A stretch of 64,000 nucleotides of DNA from Veillonella sp. (lineage in GTDB: Bacteria; Bacillota; Negativicutes; Veillonellales; Veillonellaceae): NCBI RefSeq assembly GCF_018364065.1, contig NZ_JAGZMO010000001.1, positions 62,001-126,000 on the forward strand, written 5' to 3'. Under the pieces are notes generated by a model, which did not search any database, was not told the origin of the DNA, and was given only the letters and a program-made list of their open reading frames with translations. Shown one piece after another: positions 10,001 to 18,050 of the stretch; the first letter of the stretch is position 1, and every line of letters starts with the position of its first letter. The translations under genes were made by a program, and so were the position numbers.

Positions 10001-10540
10001 GAAGATGTAATCGCATACTGCTTGTATCCAAAAGTATTCAGCGACTACGTGGAATTCCTCGGCGATTATGCAGACGTTTCCAGTTTAGATACACCAAACT
10101 TCTTCTTCGGCATGAAGCGCGGTACTTCCATTCACGTTAACATTGAAAAAGGTAAAATGCTTATTATTAAACTCATTCACATCAGTGAAGTGGATGAAGA
10201 CGGTAACCGTACAGTAAGCTTCGAATTCAATGGTCAGCCACGTGACATTAAGATTCGCGACAAACATGTGAAGACTACCGGTGTTGTTCGTCATAAAGCA
10301 GACAAATCACAACCTGGTGAAGTGGGCGCAACCTTGTCCGGCTCCGTTGTTAAGATCTTAGTAAACAAAGGCCAGCTCGTAACTAAGGGTGAACCACTCA
10401 TCGTTACCGAAGCCATGAAAATGGAAACAACTATTACAGCTTCCGTTGACGGCTTAGTTGCTGAAATCTACGTTCGTGAAGGCAGCCGCATCGAAAGTGG
10501 CGATTGCCTCATCAAACTCGAAGAAGGCAAAGCAAGCTAA
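7094..10540 (+). CDS. pyc: Pyruvate carboxylase
   Basis: This 1148-residue single-chain enzyme carboxylates pyruvate to oxaloacetate with ATP, bicarbonate and biotin. The order is biotin carboxylase (about 1-450; 'VNGGGGRGMR' ATP loop, 'EVNPRIQVEHT'), carboxyltransferase (from about 535; 'DTTWRDAHQSL', then the metal/carboxylated-Lys region 'IKDMAGLLKP' near 709), an allosteric/PC tetramerisation region, and a biotinyl domain with 'EAMKMET', Lys1109 being the biotin site. The length is normal for the family. ATG 7094 follows 'gggagg' at 7081-7086; the frame extends to a TTG at 7037 that is unlikely to be used. It has its own promoter and terminator. In an organic-acid fermenter it would feed oxaloacetate to malate, fumarate and succinate/propionate; that role is inferred. 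Confidence 0.97.
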   Translation: MKEIKSVLVANRGEIAIRVFRACNEMGIRTVAIYSKEDSLSLHRNQADEAYLVGRGKKPVDAYLDIEDIIRIAHEHDVDAIHPGYGFLAENAKFAKRCEEEGIIFIGPRLEHLEMFGDKVNARIQAKLADIPMIPGSDGPLNSFEELEEFAKTHGFPLMIKAVNGGGGRGMRAVDSMADLREAYDRAKSEAKMAFGDDDVYVEKLIVEPKHIEVQIIGDEHGNVVHLYERDCSVQRRHQKVVEVAPAYAVPVETRERICEAAVKLMKNVNYVGAGTVEFLVTEDGNFYFIEVNPRIQVEHTITELITGIDIVHTQIRVAEGYELFDPVVGMPQQKDIHCTGLAIQCRITTEDPSNNFMPDTGKLMAYRSSGGFGIRLDGGNAFTGSVITPYYDSLLVKASSWALTPEESIRKMVRCLREFRIRGVKTNIHFLINVMENETFISGKCNVNFIDEHPELFVFKQVRDRGTKMMRYIANVTVNGYQNLGAQEIPDFEPIKMPPMLAGEPPAGTKQKFDELGPEGFSKWLMGEQKVYFTDTTWRDAHQSLFATRLRTADMARVAGEAARGVPNLFSLECWGGATFDVAYRFLHEDPWERLRMFRKEVPNVLLQMLLRGANAVGYTSYPDNVVRKFIELSAKNGVDVFRVFDSLNSLDNMHVAIDEVRNQNKLAEVALCYTGDILDASRTKYNLEYYVKMAKELENAGANIIAIKDMAGLLKPQAAYNLVSALKDAVQVPIHLHTHEGAGNAIYTYGRAIDAGVDVVDVAYSAFANGTSQPSMNSLYYGLTGHERQPELDADYMERMSEYFASIRPYYKGVDKASSYPNTDVYQHEMPGGQYSNLQQQAKSVGLGERWDEIKKVYHQVNMMFGDIIKVTPSSKVVGDMTLYMVQNDLTEADIYEKGDTLDFPQSVVEFFQGYLGEPYQGFPEELQKIILKGKKPLAGRPGKFLDDVDFEEVRKHLVEMGSSATDEDVIAYCLYPKVFSDYVEFLGDYADVSSLDTPNFFFGMKRGTSIHVNIEKGKMLIIKLIHISEVDEDGNRTVSFEFNGQPRDIKIRDKHVKTTGVVRHKADKSQPGEVGATLSGSVVKILVNKGQLVTKGEPLIVTEAMKMETTITASVDGLVAEIYVREGSRIESGDCLIKLEEGKAS

Positions 10541-10595
10541 TAGGATCTATCTAATTGGCTCTAGGCTTAAATACAAGATAAGCTATATAAAAAGA

Positions 10596-10624
10596 GGCTC
10601 AGTCAATCGACTGAGTCCTTTTTG
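10596..10624 (+). terminator. Terminator of pyc
   Basis: The stem GGCTCAGTC (10596-10604) pairs with GACTGAGTCC (10609-10618), with the loop AATC and a run of five T after it. Confidence 0.85.
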
Positions 10625-10646
10625 CGTTTAAATTTGAAGTTTTATG

Positions 10647-10800
10647 TTTTGTTCTATAGCCCTGTGGTCTACTATATAACCTGTAGTTTGGCCTATAACT
10701 CTATGGCTTATCCTATAACTCTGTGGTTTACCCTATAACTTTAAGTCTTATTCTATAACGTTATGTCGAAGCCCATGACACTGTGTTTTTTATATATATT
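10647..10800. repeat. Degenerate tandem repeat of about 20 bp after pyc
   Basis: About six adjacent variants of 'cctataactctgtggttta' lie between the pyc terminator and the GNAT gene. No gene is seen in this 295-base gap. Confidence 0.7.
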
Positions 10801-10835
10801 ATATGGGGGCTACATTAAATAAGTGAGCTATATTA

Positions 10836-11516
10836 TTAAGGAATAAATTTCAGGGCAGTGAAAATTCTATCCCACGGTTTATGGTAAATGGCATATAAAT
10901 AGGGGCCCAGGAAACGCTTCATCAGTTCATTGTATTCCGGTTCTTTTACATCGCCGCCACTGGCCAGCATATCATATACCACATTGGATTCGTGAACGGT
11001 GTAGTGCATCGGCACATAGCCGTTGCGCTCATAAAAGCGACTGCGAATTATGCGCTCATCGTATTTTTCGGCCGCCGGGTTTAACTCTTCCATATATAAA
11101 CATAGACGGTGGTGCGGGTACAACTCTCTAACTTTCTTTAAAAACTCACTACCGTAACCTTTGCCTTGATGATGTTCCGGAACGGCCATGAACATAATGC
11201 AAATAATATCTTTGTATGGAATTAGGTAAGCGAAGCCGATGAAGTCAGATATGGTGTCATCAAATTCAGTTTTATCAAATTTATGGTCATCAAGTTTAGC
11301 GTCATTAAGTTTTGTGTCATTAAGTTCATCGCCATCACGGTTAGAGGGGGCTTGCTTATTGTTGAAGAAGGCAATCATTTGTGCGTAGCCGGTTAATGCC
11401 CGATAGGACAACAGAAACCAGGGGAGTTGCTCTAGCGTGGGAAACGATGAACGATAGAGCGCTTTTATGTCATAATAAGTTGAATCTTTAGAAATGATAG
11501 GTTTATATGTTAACAT
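10836..11516 (-). CDS. GNAT-family N-acetyltransferase with a repetitive insert
   Basis: This 226-residue protein has a GNAT acetyl-CoA motif A ('FMAVPEHHQGKGYGSEFL', the Q-x-x-G-x-G/A signature), followed by 'FYERNGYVP', the usual motif B region. The acceptor substrate is unknown. Between the first helices and motif A it carries an acidic, low-complexity insert made of five-residue units ending in Asp-rich variants of 'DTKLN'. These are encoded by a 15-bp tandem array at 11260-11334 that keeps the frame. The start codon is preceded by two copies of an 'aaggag' site, 14 bases apart. The gene is transcribed alone, divergent from the rRNA methyltransferase. Confidence 0.85.
   Translation of the reverse strand: MLTYKPIISKDSTYYDIKALYRSSFPTLEQLPWFLLSYRALTGYAQMIAFFNNKQAPSNRDGDELNDTKLNDAKLDDHKFDKTEFDDTISDFIGFAYLIPYKDIICIMFMAVPEHHQGKGYGSEFLKKVRELYPHHRLCLYMEELNPAAEKYDERIIRSRFYERNGYVPMHYTVHESNVVYDMLASGGDVKEPEYNELMKRFLGPYLYAIYHKPWDRIFTALKFIP
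11260..11334. repeat. In-frame 15-bp tandem array (5 units) inside the GNAT gene
   Basis: Five units start at 11260, 11275, 11290, 11305 and 11320. Each is a variant of 'tcaagtttagcgtca'. On the coding strand they give pentads such as DELN-D, TKLN-D, AKLD-D and HKFD-K. Confidence 0.85.
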
Positions 11517-11518
11517 GC

Positions 11519-11546
11519 AGTTCTCCTTGATGAGTTCTCCTTGATG
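11519..11546 (-). promoter_or_regulatory. Duplicated Shine-Dalgarno site of the GNAT gene
   Basis: On the minus strand 'catcaaggagaact' occurs twice in tandem, so two AAGGAG sites lie 14 bases apart. The nearer one is at normal distance from ATG 11516. Confidence 0.7.
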
Positions 11547-11578
11547 AGGTATGAGTCTGTGTGATTTTACTATTATAA

Positions 11579-11656
11579 CATCAATTATGTAGAAGGTGTT
11601 ATATCTTTAATTACATAGCAAGAGTCACATCGTTAATTATACGGTAAGTGTTATAG
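11579..11656. repeat. 26-bp tandem array (3 units) between divergent genes
   Basis: Units at 11579-11604, 11605-11630 and 11631-11656 share the skeleton 'ttaattat...gtgttatat'. They sit in the gap that must also hold the promoters of the GNAT gene and the rRNA methyltransferase. Confidence 0.65.
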
Positions 11657-11749
11657 CCGTTTTCAGTGCAGCTTCCGGGATTGTATGATATGATATAGTA
11701 TGATGTAAACATAAATAGAAATATAAGTATATGAAAAGGAGTTAATCTT

Positions 11750-13117
11750 ATGAAAGAATCTGTGCCTGTCGCAAAGGGCCAAATGTACGATGTGCGTATT
11801 AACGGACTTGGAAACAGCGGTGAAGGGGTAGGACGTTACGAAGGTTTTACGGTGTTCGTTCCCTTTGCTTTGCCTGATGAGCTTGTGAAGGTTCAAATCG
11901 ACCTGGTTAAAAAGAAGTACGCCGTTGGTAACGTTGTTGAAATCTTAGAGCCTTCCAAGCATCGTAAAGAGGCGGAATGTCCTGTATACGGTACCTGTGG
12001 GGGATGCCAGCTTCAACATGTTACCTATGAAGAACAACTCAATTTGAAAACGCAAAAAGTGCGGGATATTATGGAGCGCATCGGCAAATGTGATCCGAAT
12101 GTGGTGTTGCCGGCGTTGGGGCCTAAAACACCTTGGCATTACCGTAATAAAATGCAGATTCCGGTTGGTGGAAAGACGGGTCAGGCGGAATTGGGTTTCT
12201 TCGCTATGGGATCTCATTCCATCGTGCCGTCTACAAACTGTAAAATTCAGGATGACGGTAATAATAAAATTGCCGACGTGTGTGAGCGCTTAATAAACGA
12301 ATCCGGATTAGAGCCATATAACGAAATTACCGGTGAAGGTGAGATTCGTCATATTGTAGGGCGTATCGGGAAGAGCGGCTGGATGGTTATTGTCGTGTCT
12401 ACTAAGGATATATTAGCTAATGCAGACCATTGGATTGAAACGATTCGTCGTGAAATTCCTGAAGTAACCAGCATTGTGTTAAATCATAATCCGAAAAAAA
12501 CGAATGTTATCATGGGGCGTGATTGCAAACTCCTTTGGGGCGAGGAAACAATAACCGATATGATCGATGAATTGAACTTCCGTTTATCGCCACATTCTTT
12601 CTTCCAGGTAAATCCGGAACAGACTTCAGTTTTATATAAGAAAGCGTTGGAATTTGCCGAACTGACAGGTAATGAAACGGTAATCGATGCGTACTGCGGT
12701 ACGGGGACCATTTCGCTGTTCTTGGCTAAACAGGCAAAACATGTTATCGGTATTGAAATTGTAGAACCGGCTATTGTAGATGCGAAGGCCAATGCGGAGC
12801 GAAACGGTATTACCAATACGCGATTCATTGCGGCTGATGCGGCAGAGGAAATGCCTCGTCTTTTAAAAGAAGGCGTAAAGGCTGACGTAATCGTGTTCGA
12901 TCCAATCCGTGCAGGCTGTAAAGAAAGCGTTTTAAAAGCGGCAGCGGCTATGAAACCGAAACATATGGTGTACGTTAGCTGCAACCCTGCATCTATGGCA
13001 AGAGACATCGTTGTACTTCGTGATTTGGGGTATGAAGTAGAGACCGTGCAGCCTGTGGATATGTTCCCGCAAACAAGTCACGTTGAGGCCGTTTCAAAAC
13101 TTATGAGATTAGAGTAA
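11750..13117 (+). CDS. rlmD: 23S rRNA (uracil-5-)-methyltransferase, RumA/RlmCD type
   Basis: This 455-residue SAM-dependent enzyme of the TrmA/RumA family would make 5-methyluridine in 23S rRNA. Order: TRAM RNA-binding domain (about 1-65), a [4Fe-4S] Cys set (Cys77, Cys83, Cys86 in 'CPVYGTCGGCQLQH', plus a later Cys in 'STNCKIQ'), an RNA-binding middle region, and a Rossmann methyltransferase ('VIDAYCGTGTISLFLA', 'DPIRAGCKE'). The catalytic Cys is in 'YVSCNPASMARD'. ATG 11750 has 'aaaggag' upstream. Firmicute members often modify both U747 and U1939, so RlmCD would be an equally good name. Confidence 0.92.
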   Translation: MKESVPVAKGQMYDVRINGLGNSGEGVGRYEGFTVFVPFALPDELVKVQIDLVKKKYAVGNVVEILEPSKHRKEAECPVYGTCGGCQLQHVTYEEQLNLKTQKVRDIMERIGKCDPNVVLPALGPKTPWHYRNKMQIPVGGKTGQAELGFFAMGSHSIVPSTNCKIQDDGNNKIADVCERLINESGLEPYNEITGEGEIRHIVGRIGKSGWMVIVVSTKDILANADHWIETIRREIPEVTSIVLNHNPKKTNVIMGRDCKLLWGEETITDMIDELNFRLSPHSFFQVNPEQTSVLYKKALEFAELTGNETVIDAYCGTGTISLFLAKQAKHVIGIEIVEPAIVDAKANAERNGITNTRFIAADAAEEMPRLLKEGVKADVIVFDPIRAGCKESVLKAAAAMKPKHMVYVSCNPASMARDIVVLRDLGYEVETVQPVDMFPQTSHVEAVSKLMRLE

Positions 13118-13136
13118 ATGAGATGGGGAGTATTTT

Positions 13137-13940
13137 ATGGCAATAAACGTATTTGGTGACACAGTAATTCAATGTTGTAATTGTAATAAAACCTATTCTA
13201 TTGGCATAAGTTCATTTGAAAAAGAGAGCTATGTCTATAAAGAGGGAACAGAGGATGGTATGGGGGCTGAAATTTCTCATGAATTTTATAGTTGTTATGT
13301 CTGTGATAAGTGTCAAAATGAAATGGAAGTGTTGATTAGAGCTTTTGAATACCCTGTGGATGTTTTATCTTATTTTGATTCTAAATCGAGTGATTGTGTA
13401 ATCTTAAAAGAACCAGAAATTTTAATTGATTATTATAATGAATCATTTACCGACTATGATTTAGGTAAAATCTATCAAGATATAGATAAAGTTAATACTA
13501 TAATAAATCGAGTATTAAGGGATAAAAATGAACTGTATACATTGACTCCAAGAGAGTTTGAAGAATTGGTTGCGGAGATTTTTAGACAGCAAGGCCATAT
13601 TGTAGAATTAACTCCAAAGACAAGAGATGGGGGGTATGATATGATGGCTACAAAAACTATTGGAGGCATTTCATACGCATCATTAATTGAGTGTAAAAGA
13701 TATAACCCTGAAAATCCTGTTGGTGTTCACTTGGTGAGGAGTTTAAGGGGGGTTCTAGCAGATAAAAACGTTAATAAAGGTATTTTGGTTATCACGTCAA
13801 GATTTACAAAGGATGCTATAAAGTTTGCTGAAAATCAAGCGTATTTAATATCATTGATAGATGGTGAGGCACTATATAATATGATACTAGCACAAAATGC
13901 AGTCATGCCTTTCGATCTAATGATTAAGCAGTTTAATTAA
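13137..13940 (+). CDS. Mrr-type restriction endonuclease-like protein with N-terminal zinc ribbon
   Basis: This 267-residue protein has a C-terminal Mrr-cat nuclease domain (about 134-255): 'LTPREFEELVAEIF', then the PD-(D/E)xK core with Asp168 ('RDGGYD') and Glu185-x-Lys187 ('IECKRY'), and 'GILVITSRFTKDAI'. The N-terminus has Cys13-x2-Cys16 and Cys56-x2-Cys59, which would form a zinc ribbon. Mrr-family nucleases cut modified or foreign DNA, and some act in DNA repair. No methyltransferase or other restriction subunit is next to it. The codon usage is visibly more AT-rich than the flanking methyltransferase and peptidase genes, which suggests separate acquisition. ATG 13137 has 'ggggag' upstream. 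Confidence 0.85.
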   Translation: MAINVFGDTVIQCCNCNKTYSIGISSFEKESYVYKEGTEDGMGAEISHEFYSCYVCDKCQNEMEVLIRAFEYPVDVLSYFDSKSSDCVILKEPEILIDYYNESFTDYDLGKIYQDIDKVNTIINRVLRDKNELYTLTPREFEELVAEIFRQQGHIVELTPKTRDGGYDMMATKTIGGISYASLIECKRYNPENPVGVHLVRSLRGVLADKNVNKGILVITSRFTKDAIKFAENQAYLISLIDGEALYNMILAQNAVMPFDLMIKQFN

Positions 13941-14000
13941 AGGTTATAATTTGTGTCTTATATCTATTGGGCGAAAATTAATATTAATGATTACTATTAT

Positions 14001-14040
14001 AAAAAAGCCATGCAGTTTATTCGTAACTGCATGGCTTTTA
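14001..14040. terminator. Bidirectional terminator between the Mrr-like gene and the M20 peptidase
   Basis: AAAAGCCATGCAGTT (14003-14017) and AACTGCATGGCTTTT (14025-14039) form a perfect 15-bp stem. It has A-runs on the left and T-runs on the right, so it serves both converging genes. Confidence 0.85.
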
Positions 14041-14065
14041 ATAGTATAGCGTGGATAATTTATCT

Positions 14066-15295
14066 TTATCTTTTTGGAATTTGAGCCTCTGTTACTCCCG
14101 GAAGTCCTGCCATTAAAAGCAAGAGTAGTAGGTCTCTTTGTGGGCCCAGCCATGCTTCTGTAGGGTCAAACCATTCAGAGGTAGTGTGGACGCCGCCTTC
14201 GTTGCCGCCGCGGCCAAGGCTGAGTGCAGGGATTCCCATAGAAATAGGAATGTTAGCGTCTGTGCTTGTTTCATCGCGTAATTCCGGTTCGATGGATAAG
14301 GCTCGGCAAGCAGTTTCAGCTAACTGTACAATTAAGCAGTCATCGGCCTGTGTGCCGGCAGGGCGGGAGCCTACTTGAACAATATCTGCACGCACATTCA
14401 GGTCAGACTCATTAGTTGTGTTACGCAGATTTTCAGCTTCAATGGCCTCATGAATAGCATGTTTCGCCTCACTTTCTAAACGTGCCAGTTCAGTGGGGCT
14501 GTCGGAGCGAATATCCAATAGAAAACTTGCTTTGGCTGCCACGGTGTTGATAGAAGTACCGCCGGAAATGACACCTACATTAAATGTGGTTTTTGGACTG
14601 TCAGGCACTGTAAAATCAGCTATTTTAGCAATGGCTCGGCCCATGGCATGGATGGCGCTGGGGCGACCAAAGTCGGCAAAGCTGTGGCCTCCTGGACCGT
14701 GGAATGTTACTTCATAGCGAGTACTTCCTGTGGCGCGATGCACAATACCTCCCAGTGTCGGCGTATCCAAAGAGATAAAAGCCGCAATGTTATTGGGTTG
14801 ACGGAAAATATGTTTCACACCACGCAGGTCTCCGAGACCTTCTTCGCCGGAATTAGCGCAGAATACAATATCTCCTTCGAAGGTCAGTCCGGAAGCTTTA
14901 ATAGCGCGGATTATGGTGAGAAGATCGGCGAGGCCGTGCGTATCATCATTGATACCCGGCGCATACCATATACTATTTTCCTCACGTGGTGTGAGTGGTG
15001 TATCCATGGGAAATACTGTATCTGTATGTGCGGCAATCATAATTTTAGGGCCGTTACCCACACCGCGCAGTGTACCCATGGCATTATCTTCTTTGTCTAT
15101 ATGCACATTTTCAAGACCCAGAGCTTCGAATTTATCTCTCATAGCTTTCGCTTTTTCCTGTTCCTGATTGGAGAATGCCGGAATTTGTACCAGTTCCAAT
15201 AGTTCGGTCAGCATGTTTTCGTGATCGTCTTGAAGAAATTTAAGCGCTTTTTGGACACGATCATCCTGCATTAGTTTGTTTATGATTTCTTTCAT
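14066..15295 (-). CDS. M20-family metallopeptidase (PepT/CPG2-like)
   Basis: This 409-residue cytoplasmic zinc hydrolase of the M20 family cleaves peptides or N-acyl amino acids. Metal and catalytic motifs: 'MIAAHTDTVFP', 'GINDDTHGLAD', 'CANSGEEGLGDLRG' (Glu-Glu pair) and 'SLDTPTLGGIVHRATG'. A C-terminal His appears in 'NEGGVHTTSEW'. A dimerisation (lid) domain sits in the middle ('VTFHGPGGHSFADF'). It lies at the end of a minus-strand run with an AbgB-like hydrolase, an MFS carrier and a DcuC carrier, and probably shares their substrate. The start at 15295 has 'ggag' upstream. Tripeptidase, dipeptidase and acyl-amino-acid hydrolase are all possible. Confidence 0.88.
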   Translation of the reverse strand: MKEIINKLMQDDRVQKALKFLQDDHENMLTELLELVQIPAFSNQEQEKAKAMRDKFEALGLENVHIDKEDNAMGTLRGVGNGPKIMIAAHTDTVFPMDTPLTPREENSIWYAPGINDDTHGLADLLTIIRAIKASGLTFEGDIVFCANSGEEGLGDLRGVKHIFRQPNNIAAFISLDTPTLGGIVHRATGSTRYEVTFHGPGGHSFADFGRPSAIHAMGRAIAKIADFTVPDSPKTTFNVGVISGGTSINTVAAKASFLLDIRSDSPTELARLESEAKHAIHEAIEAENLRNTTNESDLNVRADIVQVGSRPAGTQADDCLIVQLAETACRALSIEPELRDETSTDANIPISMGIPALSLGRGGNEGGVHTTSEWFDPTEAWLGPQRDLLLLLLMAGLPGVTEAQIPKR

Positions 15296-15335
15296 ATAAT
15301 GAATTCACTCCATTTCCTGTAGGACTGTAGAAGTA

Positions 15336-16781
15336 TTAACGATGTGGAGCCGGTTTTACTTCCGGTGGAATAGGGCACACATATTCCTTCCCTTGCATGC
15401 GTTCTTTGAATTCATCACGAATCTCTTTAACCAGTTCCGGTTCTTGCATGAGACGAACAGCGGCCAGAGCCATAGTTTTACCGGATAGGAGCAATCCTTT
15501 ATGAGCCAGTGGGGACTTACCTTGGGCCACTTGTTGCCATGAGTGATTAGGCGTGTTATTTGCATAGCAAGTGGTGAGAACCTGTACGACCGGAGTATTC
15601 CAGCTTACGTCGCCCATATCGGTGCTGGCGGAAATCGGTTTTTCCGTAGGGGTGTATGGATAAATTGTATCCATGATGAGCTTGCCTTCGATGAGTTTGC
15701 CAAGTTCACGGGCTTTATCGGGATCGTAAATCATATCCAGGATATCTTGGCTGTAGGTGCGGTCACTACCGACTAAGGAGTCCTTAATTTTCTGCGCATA
15801 AGCTAAATCTTCTTCGGTGATAGGTTCCGGTCCGAATTCCATCATGCAATCGTGGGCCAATTTTTCTAAATGGCGGTTAGGAATAATATTGGAGCTGCCG
15901 CGGTCAAATACAATTTCCAGTTCTGTTTCTGTCATGAGAGCGGCCCCTTGTGCAATTTTTACAATACGCTTGTAAATATCGTTAGCCTGTGGCAGTTGTG
16001 GTGTACGAATCTGATATAGGACAGCTGCTTCGGCCTGAACTACGTTTGGAGAAGAGCCGCCGGTATTAGTAATGGCATAATGAATGCGAGCTTCCTGAAT
16101 GACATGTTCGCGAAGGAAGTTGGCCCCTACGTTCATGAGCTCCACAGCATCGAGAGCACTGCGCCCTAAATGAGGGCATGCACCGGCATGAGCGCTTTTT
16201 CCGTGGAATTTAAAGCAGCACTGCAACGTAGCAAGGAAATTATAACCGGTAATGCTGTTTTCATAGCTTGGATGACAAGTGAGGGATACATCGACATCGT
16301 CAAATAAGCCGGCGCGGGCCATATAGGCTTTACCGGAACCGCTTTCTTCGCCGGGACAGCCGTAATAGCGGATAGTGCCTTCGATTTGATGTTCTTTTAA
16401 ATAATCCTTCACAGCTACAGCCGCAGCCAGTGCAGAGGCGCCGAGAATGTTATGGCCACAGCCATGACCTTTGCCGCCTTCTACTTCCGGAGATTGTTCA
16501 CTGGCGCCTGCTTTTTGCGAAAGCCCATACAGAGCGTCGTACTCGCCTAAGATGCCGATGATTGGCTTTCCGTGACCATATTCGCCGATAAAAGCAGTCT
16601 CCATATCAGCGAGGCCTTTTTTTACGGTAAAACCTTCTTTTTCTAAGGCATCGATTAGGCAATCGGCGGACTGGAATTCTTCAAAACGCGTTTCTGCATA
16701 GCCCCAGATTTTATCATTCACATCAAAGAACAATTCTTTTTTATTTTCAACTAATGCTTTAATCTCATCTTTTAGTGCCAT
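15336..16781 (-). CDS. M20D amidohydrolase, AbgB-like (p-aminobenzoyl-glutamate hydrolase family)
   Basis: This protein is 481 residues from the chosen start, the same length as the AbgB family type. Motifs: 'GILGEYDALYGLS', 'GKGHGCGHNILGASALAA' (metal Cys-Gly-His), 'GCPGEESGSGKAYMARAG' and 'KFHGKSAHAGACPHLGRSAL' (dimerisation domain). AbgB-type enzymes hydrolyse amide bonds to amino acids such as p-aminobenzoyl-glutamate or indole-acetyl conjugates. ATG 16781 is preferred over ATG 16811 because 'ggcaggtag' lies at proper distance before it and because the first ten residues are not family-like. The substrate here is unknown; the next-door carriers suggest uptake of an acidic amide or peptide. 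Confidence 0.88.
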   Translation of the reverse strand: MALKDEIKALVENKKELFFDVNDKIWGYAETRFEEFQSADCLIDALEKEGFTVKKGLADMETAFIGEYGHGKPIIGILGEYDALYGLSQKAGASEQSPEVEGGKGHGCGHNILGASALAAAVAVKDYLKEHQIEGTIRYYGCPGEESGSGKAYMARAGLFDDVDVSLTCHPSYENSITGYNFLATLQCCFKFHGKSAHAGACPHLGRSALDAVELMNVGANFLREHVIQEARIHYAITNTGGSSPNVVQAEAAVLYQIRTPQLPQANDIYKRIVKIAQGAALMTETELEIVFDRGSSNIIPNRHLEKLAHDCMMEFGPEPITEEDLAYAQKIKDSLVGSDRTYSQDILDMIYDPDKARELGKLIEGKLIMDTIYPYTPTEKPISASTDMGDVSWNTPVVQVLTTCYANNTPNHSWQQVAQGKSPLAHKGLLLSGKTMALAAVRLMQEPELVKEIRDEFKERMQGKEYVCPIPPEVKPAPHR

Positions 16782-16832
16782 GTTGGCTACCTGCCTTTCA
16801 TAACTAGTCATTAGATTTTAGTAAGGATATAT

Positions 16833-18035
16833 TTAGGGATGAATCTCTTTTTTATCTCGTATTGTTAAGGCCGTTATTGTGCTCAGAATGATAACAAGGA
16901 TAACGAAACCGAACACTGCATCATAGGAACCTGCAAAGAGGGAAATTAAATAGCCCATTACTACAGGTGCTATAATGCCGGCCAACTGTTGTCCGAATAT
17001 AATAACGCCGGTTGCCGTGCCCACTTCGTTGGTGGCCATGCGCTGCATAGGCATCATGTAAACGGTAGCCGAGGCGATACTCATGAGAACAGTCACAATC
17101 GTTAATAGGGTAAAGCCGGCAAAAATACTATCCACGCGGAGCATGGCATACATGAGGACGGCCCCTAAAAACAGGGACAGGGACAACATCAATTTTTGAC
17201 TCTTCTGAAACCGTGTTTCCAAAAGATAACTGCTGAAGTTCATAAGTATAAAGGATACGATCCAAGGCACCGTAGACAATGCGCCCATATGGATCATGTC
17301 GAGGCCTTTAACTTCCAGCCAGTAAGAAGGGAGCCATGCATTGAGGCCCCAGATGAAAACGCCAAGACCGAACTGAACAAATGCGAGTTTTAAAATGAAC
17401 GGGTTTCGCATCATGTGCAATAAGCTAACCTGACTTTCCTGCTTGGCGCCTTTTTCAGTTGGTTTCGGATGATAGAATTTTGCTAGAAGCAGTGTAATAA
17501 TCAGTCCGATAATGCCAAAGAAGAAAAACATGGCGCGCCAGCCGAACCAGGCCGTTGAAAGGGCACAAAAGAATGTACCGAATGCTATACCCATGGATCC
17601 GGCCGATACTTGGAACGCTTTGGCACGACCGCGTATTTCCGGTGGAAAGAGTTCTGCAATGGCTACAGACGTAATGGAAGCGAAACCGCCTTGGCTGAAG
17701 CCTAATAGGAAACGTACGCCGACTAGCATGAGAAACGTACTTGTCATACCGGTCATGGAGGAAAATACAGCCCAAAGGAAGACGATACTTAAGAGTGATT
17801 TACGAGTGCCGAATCGGCTAATAAGATAACTGCCTGAGAGCGTCATAAGCGAATACATAAGAAAGAAGCTACTCATGACGGCGCCCATCTGGCCCGTAGT
17901 TAGAGAGAGTTCCTCACGAAGGAAAACGGCCGCAATATTAATGGCCTGTCTATCTACATAGCCGAATCCCCAGGCAACAAAAATTAGAAAAAGCAGAAAC
18001 CAGCTTTTCTTTAACGAATTAACTTGCAACTTCAT
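16833..18035 (-). CDS. MFS transporter, anion:cation symporter (ACS) type
   Basis: This 400-residue, 12-helix major facilitator carries the ACS-type N-terminal motif 'GYVDRQAINIAAVFLREEL', the loop 2-3 motif 'LISRFGTRKSLL' and 'RFLLGFSQGGFAS'. ACS members import organic anions such as glucarate, hexuronates, phthalate or tartrate. The annotated ATG 18035 has only one base between it and GGAGG (complement of 18037-18041). The TTG at 18029, third codon of the frame, is seven bases from GGAGG and may be the true start. It is flanked by M20 hydrolases downstream and a DcuC-type carrier upstream. Confidence 0.87.
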   Translation of the reverse strand: MKLQVNSLKKSWFLLFLIFVAWGFGYVDRQAINIAAVFLREELSLTTGQMGAVMSSFFLMYSLMTLSGSYLISRFGTRKSLLSIVFLWAVFSSMTGMTSTFLMLVGVRFLLGFSQGGFASITSVAIAELFPPEIRGRAKAFQVSAGSMGIAFGTFFCALSTAWFGWRAMFFFFGIIGLIITLLLAKFYHPKPTEKGAKQESQVSLLHMMRNPFILKLAFVQFGLGVFIWGLNAWLPSYWLEVKGLDMIHMGALSTVPWIVSFILMNFSSYLLETRFQKSQKLMLSLSLFLGAVLMYAMLRVDSIFAGFTLLTIVTVLMSIASATVYMMPMQRMATNEVGTATGVIIFGQQLAGIIAPVVMGYLISLFAGSYDAVFGFVILVIILSTITALTIRDKKEIHP

Positions 18036-18050
18036 ACCTCCATCTAGCTT

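Noticed and set aside
12484..13008. 174-residue minus-strand frame opposite the rRNA methyltransferase
   Set aside because: It lies wholly opposite the catalytic domain of a clear gene and has no family features.
14648..15202. 184-residue plus-strand frame opposite the M20 peptidase
   Set aside because: The opposite strand encodes a complete M20 enzyme with intact metal ligands.
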